A stretch of 64,000 nt of DNA from Euglena gracilis (taxonomy: Eukaryota > Euglenida > Euglenophyceae > Euglenales). The notes beneath the pieces are model-generated. The model did not search any database, was not told the origin of the DNA, and was given only the letters and a program-made list of their open reading frames with translations. The position numbers and the translations under genes are program-made. This document shows positions 10,320 through 21,442 of the stretch, piece after piece. The stretch covers positions 2,728,001 to 2,792,000 of the forward strand of contig CP154954.1 in assembly GCA_039621445.1 (NCBI GenBank), read 5' to 3'. Position 1 is the first letter of the stretch. Every line of letters begins with the position of its first letter.

Positions 10320-13300
10320 GTGTGTGCTGTGTCACCGCCCCTCCTCAATCTCATGTGCACCGCACAGCATGGCTCAGATGGCGCAACACTGCCCAGGGAG
10401 GCAACGTTCCAAATGCTCATTTGTTTGTCCCCGAATGGCGGCGACCCTGTGTCTTTTGGCGTTACTTACAGAAATGGTACACATCTTTCGGCCTCAGCCA
10501 AAAAGACAGGATTTTTGTCCACAATCACAGCTGACTCCCCCCAGCTCTTTGGCCGACTCTCCACCAGCATCCAAATGTAAAGACCCCTGACCCCTGATTC
10601 CCCTCCCCTGACTGGTTGCAATGAATTTAACTGACACAGCAGAAAGAAGAGACTCTCCGAACACAGGGAGCCCCAAAATATTAGCAACCCTGAAGCCCAA
10701 CTTTCCAAAACGTTAGCAGCCGGCTGCCAGTGCTCAGGGGGCTTTAGTTTGATTTGGGGTCGCATTTTTGGCCAATGGGTAGGGACATATAATGTGAATC
10801 CTGTTCCCAATTTTTTTGGGAAATTTGGAGAATTTTTAGGGACCGAGTTGAAGTCATGGCCAGATGTATGTGGGGTTGCCTAGACGGAATTATAGGACGA
10901 GTTTGGGCCCTGTTTCAGACCAGAGTTAGGCCGAATTTAAACAAAATCCGGGCCATATTCCCGCAAAAGGTCAATGTTCTCCCCGGCCTGGTGCTTCACG
11001 CCGGGCTGAAAATCGGTTGCCATGGCCATGCCGCTGTCCCAGACCTCTGTTTAGTGTGTATAGGCAATTTTTTTTTGTGTATCGGTGTGTATCGGCAAAA
11101 AAAATTGTGTATCGGTGTGTATCGTTGATCCACACTAAACAGAGGTCTGCACTGTCCCCCCATGAACCCCCCCCCCCCCCACCCCGCCCCGCCTTTGGCC
11201 TCAACTCCCACTGAGCTTGTACGGCTGCTGTTAGGTGCGAATTCTGGTGGGCCCCCCACAGGGATGGTGCTGGACGAGGCGGTGCTGCGGCACTTTGACC
11301 TGCTGGAGGTGTCCACCCCGCAGCCGGGGGTTTGCTTAATTTCCAAGCCAGGGGTTATTTTTTAGTCGTGGCCCCCCGGGGGGGGGGGGGGGGGGGGGTC
11401 TGGCCGGGCCCCCCCCCCCCCCAGGGGGTCACCCCAGGTGGGGTCACCCCAGGGGGAGTGGGATAAACTTTTCGGCGCCGAAGGCGTCGAAAATTTTTGA
11501 AAAAGTGCTATTTTTGGTATTTTTTCGCGATTTTTGGATGGGTTCCCCCCCCCCCCCCGCCCCCCCCCCTCCCCCCGGCCCCCCCTTGGGGGGGTTGTGG
11601 GGGGCCCCCCCCCCCCCCCCGCAAAAAACCAACAATGCTGGCGCCCCAACCGAAACAAGGGCGGGTTGTGACCGATTCGGGCGCAAGCGCCGGCTTTCCC
11701 TCCGCGCCGCGTGTGCACTCCATTTAAAAAAAGGGCGCGGTCTTGGAAACAGGCCTTTTTTGCCCCCCCCTGCTCGCGCTGCACCTTCAATTGGGTTCCA
11801 GCGCCGGAAGGGAATTGACCTTTTTGGGGGGTCCCCCATTGGTGGGAATAAAACCAGGGCCCTTTTTTTTTGCCAATGTTTGCTCAGCTTTTGTTCTATT
11901 TGCCCGCAGCTTCGGACTTGCAGCATTGAGCCCTGCGGGCCACCCAGCGCAGGGCCGGCTGTGGAGCTGCCCGGTTGCCCCGCAGAAGCCACCCGGGAAC
12001 GGGAGGGGCGGAACGCAACGCGCTTTTTGCATTTTTTTTTTTTGCATTTTTTTGCATTTTTTTTTGCATTTTTTTGTGTGTTTTCAATTTCGGCAAAATG
12101 TTTCCTGCGCCTTTTGATTTTTTTTTTGTGTTGCGTTTTTCTTGGGTCTGTGTTGTGTTTTTTCCCCCATACTGGGGGGATTTTGAACAGGAAAATTTGT
12201 TGTGGGAAAAATTCTTCCACGATTTCTCCCGCCATTTTTAAGGATCCACCCAAGGATTTTTCCTGGAAAATTTATGAACATCCAATGTCCTCAAGTGAAT
12301 GCTCAAAAACCTCTCTCGTCTTCGGCGCTTCGCGCCGATTTTTGGAGTATTTATGCTCCAAATCACTTGTTTAGAATGTGGTCATCCTTCAACAGGGGGG
12401 GGGGGATGCGCCCCCCCTCCCCGGTGCAGCAACGCCGCCCTCGCTGTCTTGGTGTGTGGGGTCAGGGCTGCAAAAAAATCCCCAAGCCCCACGTTTGGTG
12501 CCTATGGTTGGTGTGGTTGGGGGGGGGTCGACCCCTCCCATCCAGGGCCAATTTTTTCGGTCGAAGATTTTCTTTGGCACCTTGGGTGTCGAAGGAATTT
12601 TTCCTTGCTGTGCTGGGACCGGGGGAGGGTCGACCCACCCCCACCTTCTGGGTGGGAAGTCGACCACCCATGCCCACCTTTTGTTTACAGCTTTGGTGGG
12701 GGGTTGACTTACCTCCCCGACAGATTGGGACCCCAGAGCCATCCAGGCAGGAAGTAGTAACACCGAAGGTTTGTTTTTTTTGCATTCCACAATCACCAAG
12801 CATTCGACAGCCTGTGCGAACCCTTCGGGTTCAGCCGCAGAATTGTTGTGTGTGTGGTGTGCAACATGTCCCCCCCCACCAACCGTTGCGTTTGGGTTTC
12901 AGGATTGTGACAGGGTCGTTTTCGTTGGGGCTTGCTTGAAATCGTACTCGTACTCATACTTGTTCAGCTGGAAGTTGCATATGTTCATTTTTGGACGATT
13001 TCACACTAGCGTGGTTCAACAATGAAAAACAAGTGCATGCACCTGGGCAAACCAACATTTCATTTTTGCGCGTTTGCACCACGCTTTTTGGTGTAACATT
13101 TTTTGGTGTTTTCCTTAGTTTTTCTGAAAACGCACTTGCACTTGTACTTGCATTTGTGCATCGCTCCGTTCAACGTTTCACCGCCATTGTCAATGTCCGG
13201 CTCCTCATTGCATCCGGTCAGGGGTGGTCTAATCGGCACACGTTTCCGTTGGGGGAGGACAGAGCCCTGGCCAGGGAACTGCTGGAGTCCTATTTCGTGG

Positions 13301-16300
13301 ACGTGCCGTGGGCCGCCGTGGGCCAGGCCGAGGCAGCTTCAGCCACTCCCTTGGGGCTGAGCGACACTTGGTTTTACACCCTAGATAGGTAGGCGTAGGT
13401 TTTGCCTCAACTGTTTTGAAGCTTTCCTAAACTTTCCTGGTAAATGGGGTGGTTTTCTGTTGCCACCAAGTTGGCGCTACAGCCTGAGGGGGCTCTATTC
13501 TCCGGGTAGGGGGGTCCAGCCAGCCAAGGGTCTTTTCACAGTGCCAGACACCCAATCCGGGGAGTGTTTTTCCATTTCAAGCATTTCCCGAAAGTTTCCG
13601 AGATTCAAACCGATTCAAATGTGAGATTCCTAAAAAACATTGCCTCCTAAAAAACATCCGGTTGGGTCATAAATGGCACAAACGGAAAGCACAAGCGTGC
13701 AACTGAGGCGTGATTTATGCCTAACCAGTCCCAGCCCGGTCCACCCACCGTGGGGGTCCACCTGCCCCTCGCCTTCCAGCCCGCGGAGCACCTCGCTCCT
13801 CTCGCCTCCCTCCTCGACGAGGCCGGGGTGATGGCCATGGCCTGCCGGAACCCCCAGCCTGAGGGTGGGCGAAACAGCTGTGGGGATGCAAATGGAAATT
13901 GCGATGATACGTATAACTGCGTGCGCATCGTACCCCCGGAATTTGGCCTTTGGACTGGTCTCGCCAATTTGACCCCCCCCCCCCCGTGAGGTTCTCACCG
14001 ATCATGATGATGTTGTCTCTTTGGGCCCGCAACAGCTGACTTGTCACGTTGTAAGGTCCACCACTCGGCCTTCTTCGGTTGACAACGAGGCTTGTACCAG
14101 CTGACTCTCTGGGGAGGGGGGGGGCAGGTTGGTGCGTAGTTGGCCCTTTTCGGCTAGAATATGCCCAAGGATTGCTGGCTAACTTTTGTGCTGCTTTTTG
14201 AAATACCAGTCAGGGTCCCTGACTGAATTTTTAATGAATTTTTGAAAATTGAAAAATGTTCCACTCTTGTCCTCAGGGTTATTATTTCTATATTATTTTG
14301 AGAGTTTTGTACAGGTCTGAGGGGGTCCAAACCCCCCTCCAGGTCCCCACTCTAAGTTGTTGAGCCGTATCCGCCGGCGGTTGGTTTTGTTTCCCAAAAC
14401 TGGTTCCCGACCTCCATGGTGAGCATTCCAAAAATTTTTTTGGCATTGCCTGCACTTTGTATATCAAAAAGATTTCCTGGCGCTTTGTGCTGGAAGATTT
14501 TATTCAAAAAGTCATGTTTCCACGCATTTTTTTAATTCGAAGAATGGGCCCAAAACATACAAAATTTTTCTCCGAAATTTGTCCAACGAAAAGTGCGGTG
14601 AAAATTCTTTTTGTCACCAGGGAGGTTCCGGATCCCCGCTCGGGTTTGAAGGGGGCAGGGCGTGGGGCAGCCCAGAGGCTGGAAGCTCTGGGCTGTCTCT
14701 GTGTCTGAAAATGCTGCTGGCTGCGCCCCTCCCCCCCTCGCCCCCCCAAAAGGTCTTCCAGCTGGTGCTGGCCCCATGGGGTTCAAATGAACCCGGAACT
14801 CAAAAATCGAAACCGAAGAGATTTCCCAAAATGGCCAATTATGAAAAATGGATTTTGCGCCCAAAATTTGAGCTGGCGAGCCCTTTTCCAACCCATTTGA
14901 TCCCATACTTAACCCATTTTTACACCCCTGCATGGCAAAAATTTGTTGCCATTCATCCGCCCTTTGTGCGGCTGCAAAAAAATTAAACTCGCTGATGGGG
15001 GAGGAGGGCTTCAAAGCACGAAAAAGGTGGTTCAATACTTTTGGGAATAATTGTGTGATCAATTTTCTCTTTTTTTGCATTTGCATATTTGAGAGAAGCT
15101 TTTTTTTTAGTAGTCTGTTGGGATGACCACCATAAAATGGTTGAAAATGTCAAAAATGGCGTTGAAAAAGGCCAATGGCCCCCCTGAAATGGGGGGCCAT
15201 GGGCCATTGGGGGGCCATTTTAAACAGCCCAAAGTGAATTAAAATTGACGCTAGATATTGATTTTGATGATGCGGCAATAAATGGACAAAAGTTGATAAT
15301 GCTTGGTCAAAATGGTCAAAAAATGGCCAGAAAGGGCCGATAAAAGGGGGGAGGAATGGGGTCCCAACTCACCCCCCTCCCTGTCATCTAATATCCTGCC
15401 AGTCCTGCCCGAAAGTTGGCCTCTGTGCCTGTACTCACCAACCTGGCTTTATATTTTTATTTAGCAGGTTTGCCTCCCCCTCTGTACTCGCCAACTGTAT
15501 GGGCGCAGAGTACGTGTTTAGATACACCTGTCAACGTATGCACACACAGAAATGAACGTGGGCACACAAATATGTGTCCCCCCCGCCGAAACTGTGATCC
15601 CCGAAAACCTGTTCGGCGACGACTTCCAAGGGGGGGGGTGGGGAAGAGGTCGACCAGTGGTTAGGGAGCCCATGGGAATGGTCCACCGCGCTCTGTTCGC
15701 CATCCCGCGGCTGTTCGACAAAGACGCGGGGGAGGTACGGCGCCTGCTGGAGGTGCTGCGGACCGACCAACGGAGGGCGTTGGGTAACGGTGCCGGGCCT
15801 TGCATTGGGACTCCTTGGTTTGTGTCGCGTGGCGGATATTTTACAAACAAGGCCTCGTCCTCACCCTGCCTTTTGAGGAAGTTTTGATGCCTCGACTATT
15901 TTTTGGGCGGGCGAATAATCTGGGATCATAACTCGAAAAGGAACGTTATTTCCCTCCAGGCGCGTTAAATGATGGGGGTTTTTGTTTGTTTGATTGATTT
16001 TTAGAATCGGCAACAATAATAGGAAGAAAGCGTTCCACTTTGCGATTTGGCTGTCGACCCGAGGTTTTATTGATTTTGACTTTCTGTCCCCAGAAAATTC
16101 GCACATATTGGCGCCGACCAAACCATCTTCACACCCCCTCTTTGCCCCGACAATAGGCAACCATTTGGCATTTTTTGTTTCTTTTAAAGTTAATAGGAAA
16201 AGACACTGATATTTCCTTTGCTTTTGACATTGGCCGACCTCGTCTTGTGCCCTGCAGACACTCTCCTGCAATCCAATGGAATCCGGGTGGGCGACGCCCT

Positions 16301-18416
16301 CAACGAGGTACCCAACATCCTGAACATCGAGCTGCCGACGCTGCAGCAGCGCCTCAAGTACCTGACCGACCTGGGGGTGGACGTGGCGGTCCTCAACGCA
16401 ACTCCAGCGGTGTCTCCATGCACACATCCCGCCATCGTTCACCCCCCGTTCAACATCCATCTTGGAAAAGTCAAAAAGCACGCTTCCCCTCAAAATGGCA
16501 AAATTTTATATTATTCTTTATCTTATTATTATTAGAATTATTATTTATTAGTATTATTATTTTATAATTTTAATTTTTGTTGTTTTTGTTGATGATGATG
16601 TTGTTGTTATTGTTGTTGTTGTTGTTGCTGCTACTGCAGCAGCTGTTGTTATTATTTTTAGGTTCCTTTGTTTATTTGAGAATCAAACCGAATCGTATTG
16701 GACCCGAAAATCGACCACCAAAAGTGGGTCCCCCCTCCTCCCTCCTCCCCCCAGAGGGTGGGTGAGTGGGTCTGGACCCCCCCCCTCTCCCCCGGGTCCC
16801 AAAAAAAACTTATGTCTGCAAGTTGATTTGGGGGGTCCGCCGTATCTGCCTGGGGCCACCCGATCAACGGCGCTGCTGCGGCCCAGCTACTACGTGGCGG
16901 CCGTCGCCCGGCGCCTAACAGAGCTCGGCCTGGCCGCGCCGGCGGTGCTCGCCGCATCGCCGCAGGTGCTGGTGGAGGACTGGGAGGCGGGCGTGCTGCG
17001 GCGGGTGCGGTACCTGCCCGGGCCCCCCGCCATCCCCATCTGCCTGCCTGTGTGTGGGCCCCTCCGAGTGCCAGCGCAGAACGGGAATTGGCCAGACACC
17101 CAGCCCAGCCCAGGGTGGTGGGCCCCACCTCCCGTATATCCGGGAGCACCAATTTTCGACCCCCCAAAATTTTTCCCGGCGCCGAAGGCGCCGGGTGGAT
17201 TTGTCAAAGAAATCTGTGGAAATGCTGTGGTGGGAGGTGGGGGGTGGACCCCACCCCACCAGGCCTTCCCATTCTGCCCTGCCGAGAGGTTTGGTGCCTG
17301 TGGTCAGGGGGGCCGCATGTTCCCCCTCAATTGAAGCGCGGGTGCGCTCATAGTGGACCTCTGCCTCCAGCACCACCTGTCTGATTTTTGTTGATTTCCT
17401 TTCAGAATTACTGTCAAAATGCGGGTGTGCTTGAGTGAGCCGTTGCCTTCGGTGGCGGGGGGGGGTGCTTTTATTTTGACACTGCCCATGCTTCTATTAT
17501 GAGGGGCGGGTTTATGAGTGGCATTTTGCAGCTTTGTGTGTTGGCGCGTTGGACATTTGTGTGTTGCGTGACACATATGTTTGTACGCATGTTGCACACA
17601 GGGAAAGCAACGTATTCTCAAATGATGGTTGCAACACATGAAACCATTAAACGACATGAGATGTTTGAGGGTGGCTGAGCAGCGTTGCCTCCGGTTTGCT
17701 GACAAACAAATCGGGTTTGGAGAAAAGAAGCGGCGGCCTGCGTTTAACAAAGAAAATCGGGGCCCCCAGTCAGAGGCCTCCTGTGCAAAGGAATCCTCCC
17801 CGCAGGAGACTGCCACGCAAAGCCCATGCACGTCCCCTGTCATTTTCCCCACGCATGCGACCCAAAGTTTGGCATTGTTTATTGGTTGCAGTACTTCATA
17901 ACCTTGCAGTATTTCCCACACTTCCCCAAAATCAAAGTTGTTTCTGTTTTTTTTTTCCCTTCCCAACTGTACCCCATCCCATTTACCCCCCCCCCCCTTG
18001 CCCACTGACCACCCCTGGACAACGACCCCCCCCGGTCGAGGGTTGCAGGTAAGGGGGTGCCTACGACCACCCCCTTGGTCGGGGGTTGTGGGAACCCGGT
18101 CGATAGGCAAGGGGGGGGGGTAAGTGCACGGGGTGTGCACATTATTGGACCGACGTTTCGGACCCTCATGGGTGTGATACTTATTTGGGCAACCGCACAC
18201 CAGTTTGGGCACCGCGCAATTAAATGGGGCAGTTCACTCCCAAAGGAAGATTCCAAACACGGAGTGGCATATTTTTTTGTGTATTCATATAAGTCGTATT
18301 TGTGCACACATAATTTGTATTTGGAGCCTTCACCAAACGTGTGGTTTTTTTGAAGTGCAGTTACTTGACTGCTTATGGAAGGTGGCATCAAAGTGGCAAC
18401 CTGCGTAATAATAATA

Positions 18417-18478
<62 letters not shown>

Positions 18479-18479
18479 C

Positions 18480-18514
<35 letters not shown>

Positions 18515-19756
18515 AATAATAATAATAATAAATGATGCTGCTGCTGCTGCTGCTGCTGCTGCTGATAATAATTATAATAATCAGAATGGGCTTTTGGTCT
18601 CCATCAGACCTGCCCCTCAGCACAAAGGAGCATGCCGACAAAACGTGGCCCTTTTAGCGAGGAACAAATCGATAAACTGCCAAAACTGGTTGAACAAAAA
18701 AAATGGGGACTGTAAAAAGGGTTGAACATTTGAATTGTTCAAGGATTGAACGGACTCCTCCCAAAAAGACCTCCCCACAAAACACAACCGCGATGCGCAT
18801 TCCAGGGAAGAATTAAAGCGTTCCGCAATTTTGAGGATCTTTGCGATTTTGAGGATTTTTTTTGAAATTTTGCTATTTTTGCATTCTTTCATTGAAATAT
18901 GAGGCCCAAAAAACTTCGAGATTTGCCAAACCCTGATCTCAATCTGTCTAAGAGCCGAGCATAAAAATATATGTACATACATACATTACTCTTTTTGCTG
19001 TTAGTTGTTGTATTTGTATGAAAAGGGTGGAAGGGGCTCAAAAGGATTGTTCTTCTTCTGGTATTTCAAAAGGACTGGTGCATGCTCATCTTCAATTGAA
19101 TGGCAGATGAGAATTATTGAACTTGGAAACAACCAAAACTTTGGGTTGATCTTTTGAGAACAAATTTCTAAAATGAAAACCTTGCAATTAGCGCCATTGA
19201 CAGCAGCAACCCCCTCCCCCCCGATGGACACAGCAGGTTTCTTGCTACATCTGATGAATGAATTGCCAAATTTAGCACCCGAGGCCCTCTGACCTTGTCT
19301 CTGCCATCAACGGCTTCCCGGCCTATTTGGGGCTGCCGTTCCGGTCCGTCATCCGAGCGCGGTATGAGTACCTCCGGCACCTCGGCCGGCCGGGCCCCCT
19401 CCCCCTGCGGACGGTGCTCCAGCCCGCCGACCTCGAGTTCGCGCGCCGGGTGGCGGACTCGACGTTCACCCAGTCTGTGTCTGTCCGTCTGTGTCTGAAG
19501 TGCCGATATGCATTCTGTTGTGAGACGGGGCTGAAAGGTGCAGGTTGGTGACACTTAATCCACAATCAACAGGGCTTCGACGCACCTATTGTGGTTAGAC
19601 CTATGTATTTTTTTTTAGCATACTCACACCCACATGCCTGCACCCTCTCCCACCCACCCATCCACCCACACAGACAACCGCGCATGCACGCGCGCACCCC
19701 CCCCCACAGACTTGCATGAGTGCGCAGGCACGCATGCATGAGGGCGTGCACACGCA

Positions 19757-19788
<32 letters not shown>

Positions 19789-20274
19789 CACACCTGTGCA
19801 CACGCACAAACACAAACATACATGCGCGAATGCACAAACAAACACACACGTATGCAATATGTAATATGTATACGTAAAAGAATGATGCATTATTTTTCAT
19901 ACCTCCAAATTTGTGTGTCATACCCAGCCCAAAGCCTCGATTTCAGGCAATTTTACACTATTTTTGCCGTTTATTGCCCAAAATGTCCGCCTTGACAGAG
20001 TCACTGCCACCACAACCAGCGTTGCAGGTCCACCATGTGTCGCTCCATCCTCCATGCTCTGTACGGTATATATACCGACACCCCACACATACGCACCCCA
20101 CCCCGTATTGCACACAAAGCACACTATCGCGCCTACGCGCGGACTGTGGCCGAGGCGTACATGACGTGGCGGTCCAAACGCACGTGGCTGGAGGAGGCGC
20201 CGCCGCCCCGCCCCCGGAAGCAGCGCGGCCGGCCCCCGTTTGCACTCGTCGGCGAGCCTGTCCTGCCCCGCTGA
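10233..20274 (+). CDS. mTERF-repeat protein gene, copy 1 (multi-exon)
   Basis: Spliced gene assembled from GC-rich exons at 10,233-10,319, 11,262-11,308, 11,910-about 12,020, 13,222-13,302, 13,729-13,864, 15,665-15,783, 16,258-16,409, about 16,823-17,009, 19,284-about 19,480 and 20,120-20,274. mTERF proteins are arrays of about 30-residue helical repeats with leucine/proline spacing that bind nucleic acid, mostly in mitochondria or plastids. The repeat character is clear from 15.6 kb on ([49 protein letters not shown], then FPAYLGLPFRSVIRARYEYL, which matches the family's C-terminal end). Phases agree between exons 1-2, 2-3 and 6-7; the 5-6 and 7-8 joins do not fit simply. The third exon has a one-base deletion relative to copy 2. 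The true start may be further upstream, and the 5' exons are less certainly part of the family. Confidence 0.68.
11040..11149. mobile_element. hAT-like MITE, TIR CAGACCTCTGTTTAGTGTG (copy 1)
   Basis: Perfect 19-base terminal inverted repeats bracket a tiny core made of GTGTATCGGTGTGTATCG repeats. The flanks are CGCTGTCC and CACTGTCC here, and CGCTGTCC on both sides in copy 2, so the 8-base duplication was exact at insertion. Lies in the intron between exons a and b. The copy 1 core is about 30 bases longer. Confidence 0.85.
11262..11308 (+). CDS. mTERF-like gene copy 1, exon b
   Basis: Acceptor CCCCACAG, donor CTGGAG|GTGTCC. Two bases complete a glycine codon from exon a, then 15 codons (MVLDEAVLRHFDLLE). 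Copy 2 has the same exon with one synonymous Leu change. Confidence 0.65.
11345..11640. repeat. C/G-run-rich inverted-repeat element
   Basis: Starts CAGGGGTTATTTTTTAGTC and contains long G-run and C-run blocks, GGTCACCCCAGG direct repeats and the hairpin CGGCGCCGAAGGCGTCG followed by AAAATTTTT. The corresponding copy 2 element (45,055-45,298) has a clearer right end CTTTAAAAAAAACTCCTG. No target duplication was found at either. Confidence 0.5.
11910..12020 (+). CDS. mTERF-like gene copy 1, exon c, frameshifted
   Basis: Acceptor TTTGCCCGCAG. The first residues LRTCSI agree with copy 2, but a one-base deletion after that (CATTGAGCCC against CATCGACGCCC) shifts the frame. Later differences between the copies are mostly synonymous in the copy 2 frame and not in the shifted frame, so the copy 2 frame is probably the original. 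No GT donor is obvious at its end. Confidence 0.45.
12021..13221. other. Intron with T-run TGCATTTTT repeats
   Basis: Holds a run of TTTTTTGCATTTTT repeats at 12,025-12,090, a CGGCGCTTCGCGCCG hairpin at 12,319-12,333 and a G-run at 12,396. Compared with copy 2 it lacks about 0.94 kb after the G-run and a 291-base MITE after GTGTGGTTG. The C/G-rich part at 12,400-12,760 reads open in several frames without splice support. Confidence 0.5.
13222..13302 (+). CDS. mTERF-like gene copy 1, exon d
   Basis: Acceptor CCGGTCAG and donor GTGGAC|GTGCCG present in both copies; exactly 27 codons in phase 0 (GWSNRHTFPLGEDRALAREL...). The frame stays open to 13,388, where copy 1 has a better-looking donor GATAG|GTAGGC that copy 2 has lost, so the exon may be longer. 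Confidence 0.55.
13729..13864 (+). CDS. mTERF-like gene copy 1, exon e
   Basis: Acceptor GCCTAACCAG and donor GAGG|GTGGGC. Forty-five codons plus one base, with LAPLASLLDEAGVMAMACRN, a helix-turn pattern of the mTERF type. Copy 2 differs by one synonymous and one His-to-Asp change, and its donor is GTAGGC. The phase into exon f does not match simply, so a small exon may lie between. Confidence 0.6.
13865..15664. other. Intron stretch
   Basis: AT-rich with a C-run at 13,973, a GGGGGCCATTGGCCCATGG inverted repeat at 15,178-15,220 and a CCAGAGGCTGGAAGCTCTGG hairpin at 14,672. At 15,570-15,632 a frame reads [18 protein letters not shown]; the AACCTGTTCGG-GAC-ACTTCC part recurs at 63,289. No further exon could be bounded. 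Confidence 0.45.
15665..15783 (+). CDS. mTERF-like gene copy 1, exon f
   Basis: Acceptor GTGGTTAG, donor TTGG|GTAACG. One base plus 39 codons plus one base. Residues [20 protein letters not shown] then RRLLEVL fit an mTERF repeat (xxLxxxPxLFxxD, then LxxLLxxL). The spare G plus AC of exon g makes Asp, so the phase is perfect. Copy 2 has GA in place of the donor GT. Confidence 0.72.
16258..16409 (+). CDS. mTERF-like gene copy 1, exon g
   Basis: Acceptor TGCCCTGCAG and donor CCAGCG|GTGTCT. Fifty codons with the clearest repeat of the gene: VGDALNEVPNILNIELPTLQ followed by RLKYLTDLGVDVAVLNATP, the pattern of two helices, a Leu-Gly-Val turn and a terminal proline. Copy 2 has three amino-acid changes and two synonymous changes, and GC at the donor. 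Confidence 0.78.
16500..16822. other. AT-rich and TTG-repeat intron
   Basis: TTATTATTATT and GTTGTTGTTG simple repeats near 16,510-16,640, then a C-rich segment 16,730-16,800. No coding signal. Confidence 0.6.
16823..17009 (+). CDS. mTERF-like gene copy 1, exon h
   Basis: Reads ALLRPSYYVAAVARRLTELG then LAAPAVLAASPQVLVEDWEA and GVLRRVR, one of the best mTERF repeats (LGL, then P, then a Leu-rich helix). The acceptor AAG at 16,822 is weak and its phase does not follow exon g exactly. The donor may be CGG|GTGCGG or GTGCG|GTACCT; the second joins in phase with the next exon. Copy 2 keeps length with a mix of synonymous and replacement changes. Confidence 0.7.
17010..17982. other. Intron stretch
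   Basis: Includes a CCCGGCGCCGAAGGCGCCGGG hairpin at 17,176 and a C/T-rich part. Between 17,330 and 17,980 the two copies are nearly identical with no coding signal that I can support. Confidence 0.45.
17983..18123. mobile_element. Short inverted-repeat element with C-run ends (copy 1)
   Basis: Begins TTACCCCCCCCCCCTTGCC and ends with its inverse GGCAAGGGGGGGGGGTAA. The 141-base interior has GGTCGAGGGTTGCAGG and GGTCGGGGGTTGTGG motifs related to those at 22,370-22,510. No clean target duplication could be read. Copy 2 has it at 54,084-54,224. Confidence 0.62.
18124..18408. other. Non-coding stretch
   Basis: AT-rich intron DNA almost identical in both copies; nothing recognised. Confidence 0.45.
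18409..18565. repeat. GAT microsatellite with CTG run (copy 1)
   Basis: About 30 ATG/GAT units with a single TCATGA interruption, then AAT and CTG trinucleotide runs and TAATAATTATAAT. The copy 2 tract (54,508-54,668) has more GAT and fewer CTG units. Confidence 0.97.
18566..19283. other. Intron stretch
   Basis: AT-rich, no splice-bounded open frame. Includes TATGTACATACATACAT near 18,968. The copy 1 sequence TTTAG just before 19,276 could act as an acceptor but is CTTGG in copy 2. Confidence 0.45.
19284..19480 (+). CDS. mTERF-like gene copy 1, exon i (C-terminal repeat)
   Basis: After CACCCGAG the frame reads PSDLVSAINGFPAYLGLPFR then SVIRARYEYLRHLGRPGPLP and LEFARRVADS. The sequence GFPxYLxxxxxxxIRxRxxYLxxLGR is the hallmark end of mTERF domains, where the last helices are followed by a short tail. 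The exact donor is unclear; several GTs occur around 19,464-19,487. Confidence 0.76.
19620..19860. repeat. CA/CGCA-rich microsatellite (copy 1)
   Basis: CACA, CCACCCA and CACG repeats form a cluster, with a pure CGCA run at 19,752-19,778 and a CA run to 19,793. Copy 2 has fewer CGCA and more CA units. His/Thr and Cys/Val frames across it are artefacts. Confidence 0.93.
20120..20274 (+). CDS. mTERF-like gene copy 1, terminal exon
   Basis: Two bases then HYRAYARTVAEAYMTWRSKR, TWLEEAPPPRP, a basic segment and a TGA stop at 20,272-20,274. This is a charged, Trp-containing tail. Similar YxxxxxxxWRxxR tails end other exons in the window (28,172 and 29,640). Copy 2 differs at a few residues only. 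Confidence 0.66.
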
Positions 20275-20360
20275 CCGCGTTCCACTGCCAGCATGTCTGC
20301 CTGGACACCCGCATAAAAACATCCTATTAAGGGTCTGCCTCGCTTGCCACGTTTGGCACA

Positions 20361-20366
20361 AATAAA
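20361..20366 (+). promoter_or_regulatory. Possible polyadenylation signal AATAAA (copy 1)
   Basis: AATAAA lies 87 bases after the stop codon of the mTERF-like gene in GGCACAAATAAAATTTTTTC and is kept in copy 2 at 56,456-56,461. Position and conservation fit a 3' end signal. Confidence 0.5.
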
Positions 20367-21442
20367 ATTTTTTCACTGCCAGCTCGTGACCTGCATACGA
20401 CACCTTCCTTCCCGCCTCCGTCGGCCAGGTGAATCCAGAAAAACAAAATCTGCGACCCCGTCAGGATTTTTCAATTCCTTTGAAAGCTGTTCCCCTGTTT
20501 TTTTTATTTGCGTTCTGCTGAAAATAAACTTCAAAATAAAAATACCCTCAAGAATTTTACACGAATACATGCTTGCCAAGACGGAATGGTGCAAGGCATA
20601 ATACCTCCAGGGATGTCAGTTCAAAGATGACAGACCTCAGCTGTTTAGGCCTCCCAAAGCCTCGGGGTTAGATATTCTGTGGGTTACAGGGGGGATTGTG
20701 GGGACTTTTTGGGATGACGAGAGTCGGAAAAGGCAGTTTCCCACCGGTATGTGGACAGTTCGCCCAACGCAGCAACCGATATTTGGCTGAGCGAAAGGGG
20801 CACAACATTTCCCCAAAGTGAACCAAACGTTTTTCTTTTTTGGCTTCTTGGGCCAAAAAGCTATGGGCAGGGTGATTGTATCGGCAACGTCGGCGAAAAA
20901 AAAAACGCTGCAACGACCGGAAAAACACTTTCCTACCCTCAAATCATGATTGGATTAAACAATGGAAGGAATGGACGGGAAATAGCAAATTAACTCGTTT
21001 TGTGGCCAGAATTCTGTATCCAGAAACATATGGATGGAAATTTTTATATTATATATAATATTAATAATATATAATATCAGATATTAATTTTTATAAAAAC
21101 ATGGAAATTTCTGACAAATAACATTTGCATTCATACCCCGAGGTCCAGGTGCCACCCCCTCCCTCGGCAAGGGATGGCAAGCAGAGGTTTTAAAAAAGAA
21201 ACAACAACAACTCTGGTCTGAACCAGAAATGCTACGGGCGAAAGCAGAGCCCTCAACACGCATGGGCGGTACTCTCCGACCCCAGCTGTGGCACCGCAGA
21301 CCACCTCACATCACCGTGGTGGTATCTGTGGAGGACAGGGGTTTTTCTTTTTAGTCTTGGACCCCCGGGGGGAGAGGGGGGTAGGGTGGGTGCGTGGCCG
21401 AGCCTCCCCCCTGGGGGGTCCGCACAGGGGGGGGATATACCT
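20367..21442. other. Intergenic stretch
   Basis: Contains a further AATAAA at about 20,523, an AT-only block TTATATTATATATAATATTAATAATATATAAT at 21,045-21,077 that can fold on itself, and from 21,335 the start CAGGGGTTTTTCTTTTTAGTCTTGGACCCCC seen in several inverted-repeat elements. No gene was recognised. Confidence 0.5.

Noticed and set aside
18341-18725. Poly-Asp, poly-Met and poly-His frames over the GAT repeat (also 54,431-54,808)
   Set aside because: Simple trinucleotide repeat, length differs between copies, no splice or start support.
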